NCBI RefSeq assembly: GCF_000682695.1
Contig: NZ_AWFG01000074.1
Coordinates: forward strand, 1 to 64,000
DNA: 64,000 bases
Source of the DNA: Hyphomonas chukchiensis
GTDB lineage: Bacteria; Pseudomonadota; Alphaproteobacteria; Caulobacterales; Hyphomonadaceae
Direction: 5' to 3'
The translations under genes were made by a program, and so were the position numbers. Each line of letters begins with the position of its first letter. Position 1 is the stretch's first letter. Below, piece after piece: positions 25,426 to 34,620 of this stretch. The notes below the pieces were generated by a model that searched no databases, was not told where the DNA came from, and was given only the letters and a program-made list of their open reading frames with translations.

Positions 25426-27372
25426 ATGAACTTCCGCTTCGGCCTATCAGCCGTCCTGCTGGCCACGACCGCCCTGCCCGCATTCGGGTTGGCAGGTGAG
25501 ACCACGCCACAGGCTGCGCGCCATGTTCTGAACTTCGATGACGTGGAGCTGAGCTCCCTGATCGCCGATGTTTCGATCGTGACCGGCTACACGTTCATTG
25601 TTCATCCTGACGTGCGCGGCAAACGCGTCACGGTGACCTCCTCCACCCCGCTTACACGCGAAGGCGTGTTTGAGGTTTTCCTCTCCACGCTTCGTGTCCA
25701 GGGCTTCACGGCCGTTCCCGCAGGCAAGAACACCTACCGTATCATCCCCGAGCAATCCGCCGTCAGCGAGGCAGGCACGCGTTCTTCCGGGGCCAACAGC
25801 TTCGTAACGGAAATTATCCACCTCAACAATTTCAACGCGCTCGAAGCGGCCCAGATGGTCAAGCCCCTCGTGGACGCGCAGGGCCAGGTCATCGCCAACC
25901 CGCGCTCCAACACGCTTGTCGTTGTCGACTATGAATCCAACATGCCCCGCATCCGCCAACTCGTGGCAGGCATTGATGAGGACCGAACCCGCACGGAGAC
26001 CATCGGCCTGAAGAACATCCCGTCAGGCGAGATGGAATCCATCCTCATGGCCCTCCAGAAGAATGGCGGAGAGGACTCCGTCGCCTCCAGCTTCCAGGCC
26101 ATTGCGTCACAGACCGGCAACTCCATCGTGATCCGTGGTGACGACGTCACGGTCGACCGCGCCCTGAAGGTGATTGAACAACTCGACGCGACAGACCGGG
26201 TCGAGGACACACTCCGGGTTATCTCGCTCAAGAATGCGGATGCCTCCGAGATCGTGCCGATCCTTGAAAAGGTGGCTGGCGCCATGGCCTTCCGCCGCGC
26301 CGAAACCGGCGGTGACGTCACGCCCAGCACGATTGCCTTCCATGCGCCAACCAACTCGATCGTCATCAATGCCCCCAGCGAAACCCTTCTGACGCTCGAG
26401 CGCGTCATCCAGGATCTCGACAAACGCCGCGCTCAGGTCCTCGTTGAGGCGATCATCGTGGAAATGTCGGACGACACAGCCCGCGAGCTTGGCCTGCAAT
26501 TCCTGCTCAGCGGCACCGGCAACTCCACCGTGCCGTTTGCCTCCACCAATTACTCCCGTTCGGCGCCGAACCTGCTCGCGCTGGCGGGCGCCATCGCTGG
26601 TGATACACCTTTCAACACGGGCGACAGCAACCCGTTCGCCACATCCGCGGTCACCTCGCTTCTGGGACTCACGGGCCTCAGCGTCGGCATTGGCGGACAG
26701 GACGGCGACACGCTGTTCGGCGCCATCCTGACCGCGGTTGAAAGCGACACCAATTCCCGCGTGCTGTCGAAGCCTTTCAACATGACGCTCGACAATGGCA
26801 CGTCATCACTTCTGGTTGGGCAGGAAGTGCCGATCATCACGGGCTCCGTTCTTGGCAATGACAATACCAATCCGTTCCAGACCGTGGACCGCAAGGAAAT
26901 CGGCGTACGGCTTGATGTAACACCGCGCATTTCGTCTGACGACGCCGTTCGCCTCGAGATCAACCAGGAAGTCTCCAGCATTGCCGGCGCCATCTCGACG
27001 GCAACCTCCGACCTGATCTTCAACAAGCGCCAGATCACGACAGATGTGCTCGCCGACAGCGGTGAGATCATCGTCATCGGCGGCCTGATCCAGCAGTCCG
27101 ACACGATTGCCAATGAGAAGGTGCCAATCCTTGGCGATGTGCCGGTCGCCGGCCGTCTTTTCCGCTCGGAAGGCAAGTCGACCAAGCGCACCAACCTGAT
27201 GGTCTTTATCCGGCCAACCGTGATCCGTGACCGCCAGAGCGCACGCGATGTCACCGCGCGCAGCTACCGTTTCGTTCGGGCCGAAGAGCTCTGGAATGGC
27301 AAGGATGACAAGGTGAACTCGCTCGACGCCTTCGTCAGCCAGGTTCTGGGCTCACCTCCCCCGCAGCAATAA
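25426..27372 (+). CDS. gspD: type II secretion system secretin GspD
   Basis: The outer-membrane channel of the T2SS. The 648-residue product has a signal peptide (MNFRFGLSAVLLATTALPAFG), the N0 domain (VLNFDDVELSSLIADVSIVTG), N1-N3 repeats (about 110-340, including the NPRSNTLVVVDY and APTNSIVINAP motifs) and the secretin core (about 380-620) with EVPIITGSVLG and GEIIVIGGLIQ. The start at 25426 is preceded by GAGGGAGA; the frame is open 13 codons upstream but inside gspC. No lipidation signal. Confidence 0.95.
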   Translation: MNFRFGLSAVLLATTALPAFGLAGETTPQAARHVLNFDDVELSSLIADVSIVTGYTFIVHPDVRGKRVTVTSSTPLTREGVFEVFLSTLRVQGFTAVPAGKNTYRIIPEQSAVSEAGTRSSGANSFVTEIIHLNNFNALEAAQMVKPLVDAQGQVIANPRSNTLVVVDYESNMPRIRQLVAGIDEDRTRTETIGLKNIPSGEMESILMALQKNGGEDSVASSFQAIASQTGNSIVIRGDDVTVDRALKVIEQLDATDRVEDTLRVISLKNADASEIVPILEKVAGAMAFRRAETGGDVTPSTIAFHAPTNSIVINAPSETLLTLERVIQDLDKRRAQVLVEAIIVEMSDDTARELGLQFLLSGTGNSTVPFASTNYSRSAPNLLALAGAIAGDTPFNTGDSNPFATSAVTSLLGLTGLSVGIGGQDGDTLFGAILTAVESDTNSRVLSKPFNMTLDNGTSSLLVGQEVPIITGSVLGNDNTNPFQTVDRKEIGVRLDVTPRISSDDAVRLEINQEVSSIAGAISTATSDLIFNKRQITTDVLADSGEIIVIGGLIQQSDTIANEKVPILGDVPVAGRLFRSEGKSTKRTNLMVFIRPTVIRDRQSARDVTARSYRFVRAEELWNGKDDKVNSLDAFVSQVLGSPPPQQ

Positions 27373-27376
27373 TCCG

Positions 27377-28879
27377 ATGAGCACACACGCAGCACCCTCC
27401 CGGCAATTCACTTACGCCTTCGCCAAGGACAAGGGCCTCATCGTCCTGCCTGATCGCGAAACGCTGACGGTCGGTGTGCGTGTGGGAGCCGATGCCTTCT
27501 CGCTGGTCGAAGCGCGGCGTGCCCTTGGCTGCTCTCATGCCATCGAATCCATGGACGCCGCCAGTTTTGACCGCGCCCTCACCAATGCCTTCAGCCAGGG
27601 GCCCCTCGGGGCCACCGACATCGAGGCTGCCGTCGCAAGTCGCGGCGGCTTGGAAAGCCTGATCGACGATATCCCGGAAGCGGCCGACCTGCTCGGCGGC
27701 AGCGATGACGCGCCCGTCATCCGCCTCATCAACGGCCTGATCTACGAAGCCATGAAGCGCCGCGCCTCGGACATCCATATCGATCCGTTCGAGGACAAAT
27801 TGTCGATCCGCTACCGCATCGATGGCGACCTCGTTGAAGTCATCACACCTCCGCGCAAGCTGGCAGCTCCGTTGGTCTCGCGCATCAAGGTCATGGCGCG
27901 TCTCGACATTGCAGAGAAACGCCTGCCGCAGGATGGTCGCATCTCGCTCCAGGCCGGCGGCCGCTCCATCGACGTCCGCGTCGCCATCTTGCCCACACGC
28001 TTTGGCGAGCGCGTTGCCCTGCGCCTCCTCGATACGCAGAACGCCCTGCTGACGCTCGAAGAGCTCGGCATGGACTCCGACACCTATCAGCGTTTCGATC
28101 AGGTTCTCAGCCAGCCAAACGGCGTGATCCTCGTGACCGGCCCGGTCGGTTCGGGCAAGACCACGACGCTCTACTCGTCCATCTCGCGCCTCAACACTGG
28201 CAACGTGAACATCATGACGCTGGAAGACCCGGTCGAATACGGTCTGCCGGGCATCAGCCAGACGCAGATGGACTCCAAGGTCGGCCTCACCTTCGCTCGC
28301 GCCCTGCGCAATATCCTGCGTCAGGACTTCAACATCGTCATGGTCGGCGAGATCCGCGATCTCGAAACCGCCGAAGCCGCGTTCGAATTCGCCTCCACCG
28401 GCCGTCTCGCCTTCTCGACCCTGCACACCAACAGCGCAGCCGGCGCCATCACCCGCCTACGTGACATGGGCGTCGAAACATACCTCATGGCTTCCACCCT
28501 GCGCGCCGTCATGGCCCAGCGCCTCGTGCGCAAGCTGTGCGATGTCTGCAAGGAGCCCGCCGAGGCCGGAACCGCCGAGTATGAAGCCCTCGACCTGCCA
28601 CATGGCCAGGCTTTCACGCACTACACGCCGAAAGGCTGCATGGCCTGTGGCAATACCGGCTTCCATGGCCGCATCGCCATCTACGAACTGCTCGTGATTG
28701 ATAACGCCGTGCGCAACCTGCTGCATGCGGATGCAACGGAAGATGCCATCGAAGCCGTTGCCTTCGCCGATCACCACCGCCTGATCGAGAATGCGCGTCG
28801 CTATGTATTCTCCGGCGAGACAAGCGTGACGGAAGTCCTGCGCGTCTGCCGCAAGGAGGCCCGCGATGGCAGCGTTTGA
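27377..28879 (+). CDS. gspE: type II secretion ATPase GspE
   Basis: Hexameric cytoplasmic ATPase that powers pseudopilus assembly. The 500 residues show the Walker A GPVGSGKTTT (about 254-263), the Asp box, Walker B NIVMVGEIRD (about 318-327), the His box (STLHTNSAAGAITRL), and a zinc-binding four-cysteine module CDVC...CMAC (about 387-425) typical of GspE. The N-terminal domain (1-110) is the GspL-binding region. It overlaps gspF by 14 nt. Confidence 0.96.
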   Translation: MSTHAAPSRQFTYAFAKDKGLIVLPDRETLTVGVRVGADAFSLVEARRALGCSHAIESMDAASFDRALTNAFSQGPLGATDIEAAVASRGGLESLIDDIPEAADLLGGSDDAPVIRLINGLIYEAMKRRASDIHIDPFEDKLSIRYRIDGDLVEVITPPRKLAAPLVSRIKVMARLDIAEKRLPQDGRISLQAGGRSIDVRVAILPTRFGERVALRLLDTQNALLTLEELGMDSDTYQRFDQVLSQPNGVILVTGPVGSGKTTTLYSSISRLNTGNVNIMTLEDPVEYGLPGISQTQMDSKVGLTFARALRNILRQDFNIVMVGEIRDLETAEAAFEFASTGRLAFSTLHTNSAAGAITRLRDMGVETYLMASTLRAVMAQRLVRKLCDVCKEPAEAGTAEYEALDLPHGQAFTHYTPKGCMACGNTGFHGRIAIYELLVIDNAVRNLLHADATEDAIEAVAFADHHRLIENARRYVFSGETSVTEVLRVCRKEARDGSV

Positions 28880-30074
28880 GTACGTCGCTGTAGATACAGG
28901 CGGCAAACGCATGCGCGGCGTCATTTCAGCAGACAGCCCCCGCGCCGCCCGCAAGGAATTGCGGATGCGCGAGCTCATGCCTATCGAAGTCTCCCCGCTC
29001 AGCGCCAAGAGCGCGCGCGGCGGCAAGGGCGCCGGTGGCCGCATCTCGGAAAAAGAGCGCGCGCTTCTCGCACGACAACTCGCCGTGCTCCTCCAGTCCG
29101 GCCTGACCGTCGAGCAGGCTCTCACGGCCGCCGCGAGCGATGCGAAACCCGAAACGGTCGCCATTCTCCATCGCGTCCGAAATGAAGTCACCGAAGGCTC
29201 GCGGTTTGCCGACGCCCTCGCCACCGCGCCCCGCGCCTTCCCGCCCCTCTTCAAGTCCGTTGTCGCCGCCGGTGAAATGTCCGGCCGCCAGGGCGAAGTG
29301 ATGGAGCGTCTCGCGATCTATCTCGAAAACACCTGGCGCCTGCGCCAGAAGGTCCAGTCCGCGCTGATCTATCCCGCCCTCCTGGCCACGCTTGCCATCG
29401 GCATGGTCATTGCGCTCATGATCATCGTCGTGCCGCGCCTTGTCGAACAGTTCGACATGTTCGATGCCAAGCTCCCTTGGCTGACCCAGCAGGTCATCAT
29501 GGTGTCCAATCTGCTCCGCAATTGGGGCTGGCTCATCGCCATTGGCGTCGTCGCGGGTGTCATTGCCCTGAACCGCCTCCTCAGAGCGCCGGGCGTCCGC
29601 GAAACCATGGACCGTTTCATCCTGCACCTTCCCGTCATCGGCAATCTCGCCCGCACCGTCTCGGCCGCCCGCTTCGCCCGCATCTTCGCCACCCTGTCAT
29701 CCTCAGGCGCGACAGTGCTGGAATCCCTGCAGGCGGCGCGCGGTGCAATGGCAAACAGCGTGTTCCGCAAGGCCGCCGACGAGATTGCAGTAAAGGTCAG
29801 CGAAGGCGGATCCTTCGCCGCTGCGCTGAAGAACACCCACGCCTTTCCGCCCATGATGGTGCATATGGTGGCCAGCGGCGAAGCGGGTCGCGATGTGCCC
29901 GGCATGATGACGCGCGCCGCCGAATTTCTCGAGGAAGAGTTCGAGAATGCAACGTCCACTGCCCTCAGCCTGATGGAGCCGATCATCATCGTTATTCTTG
30001 GCGGTCTGGTCGGGACAATCGTATTGTCCATCATGCTACCCATCATCCAGCTCAACACTCTGGCGCTCCAATAG
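28866..30074 (+). CDS. gspF: type II secretion inner-membrane protein GspF
   Basis: Polytopic platform protein of the T2SS; 402 residues. It begins MAAFEYVAVDTGGKRMRGVI as in the family and contains two homologous GspF domains (about 70-190 and 270-390) with three membrane helices (near 170, 220 and 375-395). Motifs include LARQLAVLLQSGLTVEQAL and its second copy FARIFATLSSSGATVLESL. Translationally coupled to gspE. Confidence 0.95.
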   Translation: MAAFEYVAVDTGGKRMRGVISADSPRAARKELRMRELMPIEVSPLSAKSARGGKGAGGRISEKERALLARQLAVLLQSGLTVEQALTAAASDAKPETVAILHRVRNEVTEGSRFADALATAPRAFPPLFKSVVAAGEMSGRQGEVMERLAIYLENTWRLRQKVQSALIYPALLATLAIGMVIALMIIVVPRLVEQFDMFDAKLPWLTQQVIMVSNLLRNWGWLIAIGVVAGVIALNRLLRAPGVRETMDRFILHLPVIGNLARTVSAARFARIFATLSSSGATVLESLQAARGAMANSVFRKAADEIAVKVSEGGSFAAALKNTHAFPPMMVHMVASGEAGRDVPGMMTRAAEFLEEEFENATSTALSLMEPIIIVILGGLVGTIVLSIMLPIIQLNTLALQ

Positions 30075-30100
30075 CGCCGCACCCCAATCAGGAGGCCCCC

Positions 30101-30550
30101 ATGACACAGGACCAGGACCAGAAATCGCCCGAAGCCATCCGCAAGGATGCCGGCTTCTCGCTCGTTGAACTGCTCGTCACCGTCTCGATCATGGCCCTGC
30201 TCGCAACGGCGGTCGTGATCTCCGTCGGCCCGGTGCTGGGTAAGTCACGCGTCGACCGGGCCCGTTCCGATATCGCCGCCCTTGAGAGTGGCCTCGAGCA
30301 ATACAGCTTCGACATGTTCAACTATCCGGGCGCAGATGTCGGCCTTGCCGCCCTCAAGACACCGCCTTCCGGTGCCAACGCCGCCCAGTACCGTCCCGGC
30401 GGCTACATCAAGCGCATCCAGCAAGACCCGTGGGGCAATGATTACATCTACAACGTGCCCGGTGTTCGCTCCGCCGGCGCCTATGATGTCTTCTCGGCCG
30501 GCCCCGACGGTCAACCCGGCAATGAAGACGATATCGGCAACTGGAACTGA
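30101..30550 (+). CDS. gspG: major pseudopilin GspG
   Basis: Main subunit of the T2SS pseudopilus. The 149-residue precursor has the prepilin peptidase site KDAG/FSLVELLVTVSIMALLA (Phe+1, Glu+5) and the GspG C-terminal pattern: YIKRIQQDPWGNDYIYNVPG and a calcium-site-like SAGPDGQPGNEDDIGNW. The start at 30101 is preceded by AGGAGG; the same frame is open upstream through gspF but is a shadow there. Confidence 0.95.
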   Translation: MTQDQDQKSPEAIRKDAGFSLVELLVTVSIMALLATAVVISVGPVLGKSRVDRARSDIAALESGLEQYSFDMFNYPGADVGLAALKTPPSGANAAQYRPGGYIKRIQQDPWGNDYIYNVPGVRSAGAYDVFSAGPDGQPGNEDDIGNWN

Positions 30551-30558
30551 GCTGATCC

Positions 30559-31065
30559 ATGCACCCGAACCGCGACCTCCCCCTTCCACACGATGCAGGC
30601 ATGAGCCTGATCGAAGTGCTGGTCGCAGTGTTCATCATGGCGCTTGCCGCCGGCATGGTCGCCATGACCATGCGTGCACCAGCTGATCCTCTTGAGGAGG
30701 CCGCAGCCCGCCTCGAGCGCGACATTACCTCGGCAATGGACCTCGCGCTGGTCACCGGCGCGCCGCAGGGACTGAAGCTGACCGATCAGGGCTACCAACT
30801 CGTCACCTGGCGCAACCAGGCATGGCTGCCGGCAGCCGGCGGGAAGGTCTCATTCGCCCGCAATGTCGCCTTCGACAGGTCCCGCGCGCCCCCCCAGCGG
30901 TCCGGGAATGGTCCGGGAAGTCCCAATGAAGCCCCCCCCGAGGTCATCCTCGATACCACAGGTACCGCCCAAGCCGACCCGCTGATCCTTGAGCGCGACA
31001 ACCAGACAATCGAACTGACAATCGCGCCCGACGGCAAAGTGACATGGGAGGCGCCCAATGCGTGA
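30559..31065 (+). CDS. gspH: minor pseudopilin GspH
   Basis: A 168-residue minor pseudopilin with prepilin cleavage site HDAG/MSLIEVLVAVFIMALAAG (Met+1, Glu+5) and a GspH-like C-terminal beta domain (LALVTGAPQGLKLTDQGYQL). Two unusually long C tracts (7 C at 30889-30895, 8 C at 30932-30939) lie in the coding sequence, in a Pro/Gly-rich loop RAPPQRSGNGPGSPNEAPPE. It overlaps gspI by 8 nt. Confidence 0.88.
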   Translation: MHPNRDLPLPHDAGMSLIEVLVAVFIMALAAGMVAMTMRAPADPLEEAAARLERDITSAMDLALVTGAPQGLKLTDQGYQLVTWRNQAWLPAAGGKVSFARNVAFDRSRAPPQRSGNGPGSPNEAPPEVILDTTGTAQADPLILERDNQTIELTIAPDGKVTWEAPNA

Positions 31066-31429
31066 CCCTCATCATCAATCCGGGTTCACCCTCGTCGAAG
31101 TCCTTGCCGCCCTTGGCGTTTTTTCGATTTCCGCCATCGGGCTCATCCACCTCAGCAGCGAAACCATGATCGGTGCCCGTCAGGTCGACATGCGCGCCCT
31201 CGCCGAAATCGAAGCCAACAATCGCATGGCCGACGCGCTGACCACGCCCCCGCCGCTGCCCACCGGAGTCATTGAAGGCGAATCCATTCAGCGCGGCCGC
31301 AGCTTTGACTGGAACCGCACCGTCACCCCAACGCAGGAAAGCGGACTTTTCCTCATTGATGTCACGGTATCCGCACCAGAAAGCGGACAGGTTCTTGCAC
31401 ACCTCCAGGGCCTGAGGGTTGGCCAATGA
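31058..31429 (+). CDS. gspI: minor pseudopilin GspI
   Basis: A 123-residue pseudopilin with cleavage site HQSG/FTLVEVLAALGVFSISAIG. GspI sits at the pseudopilus tip with GspJ and GspK. The C-terminal half (EANNRMADALTTPP, FDWNRTVTPTQES) matches the family layout. The GGAGG ribosome site lies within gspH, and the end overlaps gspJ by 4 nt. Confidence 0.9.
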   Translation: MRDPHHQSGFTLVEVLAALGVFSISAIGLIHLSSETMIGARQVDMRALAEIEANNRMADALTTPPPLPTGVIEGESIQRGRSFDWNRTVTPTQESGLFLIDVTVSAPESGQVLAHLQGLRVGQ

Positions 31430-32031
31430 CTCGCTCCAACGCTGGCTTCACCCTCGTCGAAACGCTCGTCGCCCTTGCCGTCACCGCGACGCTTGCAACG
31501 GCGGGAACGCTGCTGATGCTGCAGACTCTGCAGGCCAGCCGCGCCGTGAATACACGGATGGATGAAGTCCGCTCCCTCGAGGCTGCCTTTGGTCTTATGC
31601 GCTCGGATTTCAACGAGGTTACCCGCCGCCCTTCATCCGCGCCCGATGACCTCTACCCACCCATCGGCTTCCAGGGCCTGAAAAGCGACAAGACCGGCGA
31701 GCTGATCACCTTTGTCCGCACGGGGTGGAAAGCCACAAAGATCGGCAGCGAACGCAGCGACCTTCAGCGGGTCGCCTATGTTTTCGACAGGGGCGCACTC
31801 GTCCGCAAGGCATGGCTCCGGCCCGACCCTGTCAGCACAACGCCCGTTGTTGAACGCGTCCTTATGGAGGGGATCGACAAGCTCGATATCCGCTACCGCC
31901 GCAAGGGAGCCTGGTTCGATGCCTGGCCTGCAACGACCAGTGGCGACTATCCTGACCTCATTGAATTCAAGATGACATTCGCTGACCAGGGCGAACTCAC
32001 ACTGAGCTACATGCTGGGGGCCATGTCATGA
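31426..32031 (+). CDS. gspJ: minor pseudopilin GspJ
   Basis: A 201-residue tip pseudopilin with cleavage site SNAG/FTLVETLVALAVTATLA, followed by the GspJ beta domain (LEAAFGLMRSDFNEVTRRP, LQRVAYVFDRGALVRKAWL, LDIRYRRKGAWFDAWP). Starts in an ATGA overlap with gspI and ends in one with gspK. Confidence 0.9.
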   Translation: MTRSNAGFTLVETLVALAVTATLATAGTLLMLQTLQASRAVNTRMDEVRSLEAAFGLMRSDFNEVTRRPSSAPDDLYPPIGFQGLKSDKTGELITFVRTGWKATKIGSERSDLQRVAYVFDRGALVRKAWLRPDPVSTTPVVERVLMEGIDKLDIRYRRKGAWFDAWPATTSGDYPDLIEFKMTFADQGELTLSYMLGAMS

Positions 32032-32993
32032 CACAGCCTGTTTCCCCCAAGGATCGCGGCGCGGCGCTCCTGTCGATCCTGATGATTGTCATGGTCATGT
32101 CTGTCGCCGCCCTGGCCGCTGTCGAGGCACTTGGGCGCTCGCTCAGCCTCGCGCGCGTCTCGTCCGAACGGTCCCAGGCCATATGGGCCGGGCGGTCTAC
32201 GGAGGCGCTCGGCGTCCTTGCTGTGGCCCGGCTCAAGGCCTTGGGCGACGATGCCATCCGGGAAGCGCTTGAGACCGGCCAAAGCATGACACTCCCTTTT
32301 GATCGCGGCGTGATCCAGGCGACCCTTTCCGACGCATCCAATTGCTTCAACCTGAACACAATCACGGGCGAAGCGAATGACGTAAACCACATCAAGTTCC
32401 AGCATCTGCTCGAAGCGATGGAGGTCTTCCGATCTGATGCTCAGGCACTGGCCGAAAGCCTGGCTGACTGGATGGACAGCGATTCCTCGCCCCGCGCCTA
32501 TGGGGCCGAGGCAAGCTATTACGGCAGCCTCGAAACACCCTATCGCCCCGCAAATGCGCCGCTTGCAAACCTGACGGAACTCCGCGCGATAAAGGGCTTT
32601 ACCCCGGAAATCATCGCCATGATCGAGCCGCTTGTCTGCGTCAGGCCTGACCGTTTCCAGGCCGCCCTCAACATAGAGACACTGACAGATGAAGATGCCC
32701 CACTCCTGGTCGCACTCTATTCCGGTGAACTGACCCGGGAGAAAGCCCAGTCGGTCATCCGTGCCAAACCACTTGGTGGGTGGCATACGCTGGACACGTT
32801 CCTGCAAAATGAGCACATCGAAACCATCGCCGTGGCCGCACGCGACGATTCCATGCTCGCGCTGAAACCCAGCAACCTGCGTTTGACAGCCCGCATCGTG
32901 TCTGGCTCAACACAGGAAACCCTCCAGCTTGTCTACGCAATGGACAAAGGCGGCCAGGCCAGCCTTGTCCAGCGCACGACGGGAGACTTCTGA
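32028..32993 (+). CDS. gspK: atypical pseudopilin GspK
   Basis: A 321-residue tip pseudopilin. Cleavage site KDRG/AALLSILMIVMVMSVAALA; as usual for GspK the Glu at +5 is absent. The large alpha domain contains DASNCFNLNTITGEANDVN, a calcium-loop-like stretch, LADWMDSDSSPRAYGAEASYY, and FTPEIIAMIEPLVCV. It overlaps gspL by one base (TGATG). Confidence 0.92.
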   Translation: MTQPVSPKDRGAALLSILMIVMVMSVAALAAVEALGRSLSLARVSSERSQAIWAGRSTEALGVLAVARLKALGDDAIREALETGQSMTLPFDRGVIQATLSDASNCFNLNTITGEANDVNHIKFQHLLEAMEVFRSDAQALAESLADWMDSDSSPRAYGAEASYYGSLETPYRPANAPLANLTELRAIKGFTPEIIAMIEPLVCVRPDRFQAALNIETLTDEDAPLLVALYSGELTREKAQSVIRAKPLGGWHTLDTFLQNEHIETIAVAARDDSMLALKPSNLRLTARIVSGSTQETLQLVYAMDKGGQASLVQRTTGDF

Positions 32994-34147
32994 TGGCCCG
33001 GCGCCTTTACACACTTATGCCGCCTTCCGGTGAACCATCCGAATTTGCGCTCGCCAGCGACAAGGGTCTCCACCTCATGTCCGCTGCTGAGGCAAATGTC
33101 TCATCCGGTGATGACATCGTCGTATTCGTCCCAGGTACGGACGTCGGATATTTCGAAGTCCGCATTCCGGCACAGGGCGCCGCTGAAATCCGCCGTTCAG
33201 CCGCTTTCGCGCTTGAAGATGATATCGCCGTGCCTGTTGAAGAAGCGCACGTCGCCATTGGCACGGTGCTCGGCAGCGGATTACGACCTGTCCAGGTCGT
33301 TGACCCGGCACTTATGGAAGATTGGGTCGGACGCCTGAATGCCATGGGCTTGAAGACGGCGAAACTGGTGGCTGACGTGTCCGTCCTGCCAGCAGGCCCC
33401 ACGGCGATTGATGCCGGCAGCCATATCCTGATGTCCACTGGCGAAAAGCGATTTGCAGTGGATGCAGCGCTGCCGGACGATGCCCTCAAAGCACTCGCCA
33501 ATGCCTCAAAGACCCCACTGAGCATAACCAGCGCTGCACTTGCCCAGCGGCTCGGTATGTCCGCGAACAGCGCCTCGTCGCTCCCCCTTCTCTTGCAGCT
33601 TGCGCAATGGGCGGAGACGGCCGGTGTCCTGACCGATCTTCGCCAGGGGCCTTTCATCAGCCGCAAACAAGCCGATATCCGTCTGGGCGCATGGCGTTCG
33701 ACACTCATCCTGGGCGCTGCTGCCGCGGTCGCTTTCCTCGCGGTGGTCGGGCTGGAGACCTGGTCCCTATCGCGTCTGTCCACAGTGCTCGAACAGAATG
33801 CCCGCGGGATTTACGCCGCAGCCTATCCAGGCACACCTGTGCCGAGCACTCTTGACGCCGCCTTGCGCAGCCAGGAAGGCGCACCTGCCGCAAATCGGCT
33901 GGCGTTCCTGGATGCCACCGCACTCCTCTACGAAGCGATCCCCGCCGAGAGCGGCATATCGATTGAGGGCCTGCGCTATGACCAACAGACCGGCCGCCTG
34001 CTCGCCAACATGGTCTATCCCAGCTATGGCAGCGACGCGGATTTGAAGAATACGCTCGAAGCCAAGGGCCTGGGCGTTTCCCTCGGCGACTCCCGCCAGC
34101 AGGACGACCGGGTCATCGGTGACCTGACACTGGAGGCGGCCCAATGA
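32993..34147 (+). CDS. gspL: type II secretion protein GspL
   Basis: Inner-membrane protein that recruits GspE. The 384 residues have an actin-like cytoplasmic domain (1-225; RSAAFALEDDIAVPVEEAH near 64-82), one membrane helix (about 236-256, STLILGAAAAVAFLAVVGL) and a ferredoxin-like periplasmic domain (LLYEAIPAESGISIEGLRYD). The end overlaps gspM by 4 nt. Confidence 0.9.
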   Translation: MARRLYTLMPPSGEPSEFALASDKGLHLMSAAEANVSSGDDIVVFVPGTDVGYFEVRIPAQGAAEIRRSAAFALEDDIAVPVEEAHVAIGTVLGSGLRPVQVVDPALMEDWVGRLNAMGLKTAKLVADVSVLPAGPTAIDAGSHILMSTGEKRFAVDAALPDDALKALANASKTPLSITSAALAQRLGMSANSASSLPLLLQLAQWAETAGVLTDLRQGPFISRKQADIRLGAWRSTLILGAAAAVAFLAVVGLETWSLSRLSTVLEQNARGIYAAAYPGTPVPSTLDAALRSQEGAPAANRLAFLDATALLYEAIPAESGISIEGLRYDQQTGRLLANMVYPSYGSDADLKNTLEAKGLGVSLGDSRQQDDRVIGDLTLEAAQ

Positions 34148-34620
34148 TCGAATGGTGGGACAAGCGCACCCTGCGCGAACGAGGCCTTGTCAGCGCGGCC
34201 GCCATATTGCTCGCGCTGATCATCCTGTTGCAATTCATCATTGTTCCCCTCTTTGCAGGCCGGTCTGCCGCAGCGCTCAGAGCAGATCAGGCCTCCCGCA
34301 CGCTGGACGTCATGACATCGCGCGGCCTGTCGCCATCTGCAGCCAATGGCGCGCAGGCGGGTACGGCTCCCGATGCAGACACAAGCCGCCGCGCCATTCT
34401 GGAAGCCGCAACCCGGCGCGGACTGGCCATTGCGCGCATCCAGGTCAGCGCTGATGGCGTGATTACCGTCCAGATCGACGACACCAATGCAGAGAACATC
34501 TTTGCCTGGCTGTTCGACCTGCGCAACACGGCCTCGCTTGAAGCTAGCCGCGCGACAATGAACGACACGGGCGCAGGCCTCGTCCGCTCAAGCTTTGAAT
34601 TTGGAGGGAAGCAAGGATGA
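34144..34620 (+). CDS. gspM: type II secretion protein GspM
   Basis: A 158-residue partner of GspL. It has a short cytoplasmic tail (MIEWWDKRTLRERGLVSAAA), one membrane helix (about 16-38) and a small periplasmic ferredoxin-like domain (GLAIARIQVSADGVITVQID, FAWLFDLRNTASLEASRA). Both ends overlap neighbours by 4 nt. Confidence 0.88.
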   Translation: MIEWWDKRTLRERGLVSAAAILLALIILLQFIIVPLFAGRSAAALRADQASRTLDVMTSRGLSPSAANGAQAGTAPDADTSRRAILEAATRRGLAIARIQVSADGVITVQIDDTNAENIFAWLFDLRNTASLEASRATMNDTGAGLVRSSFEFGGKQG

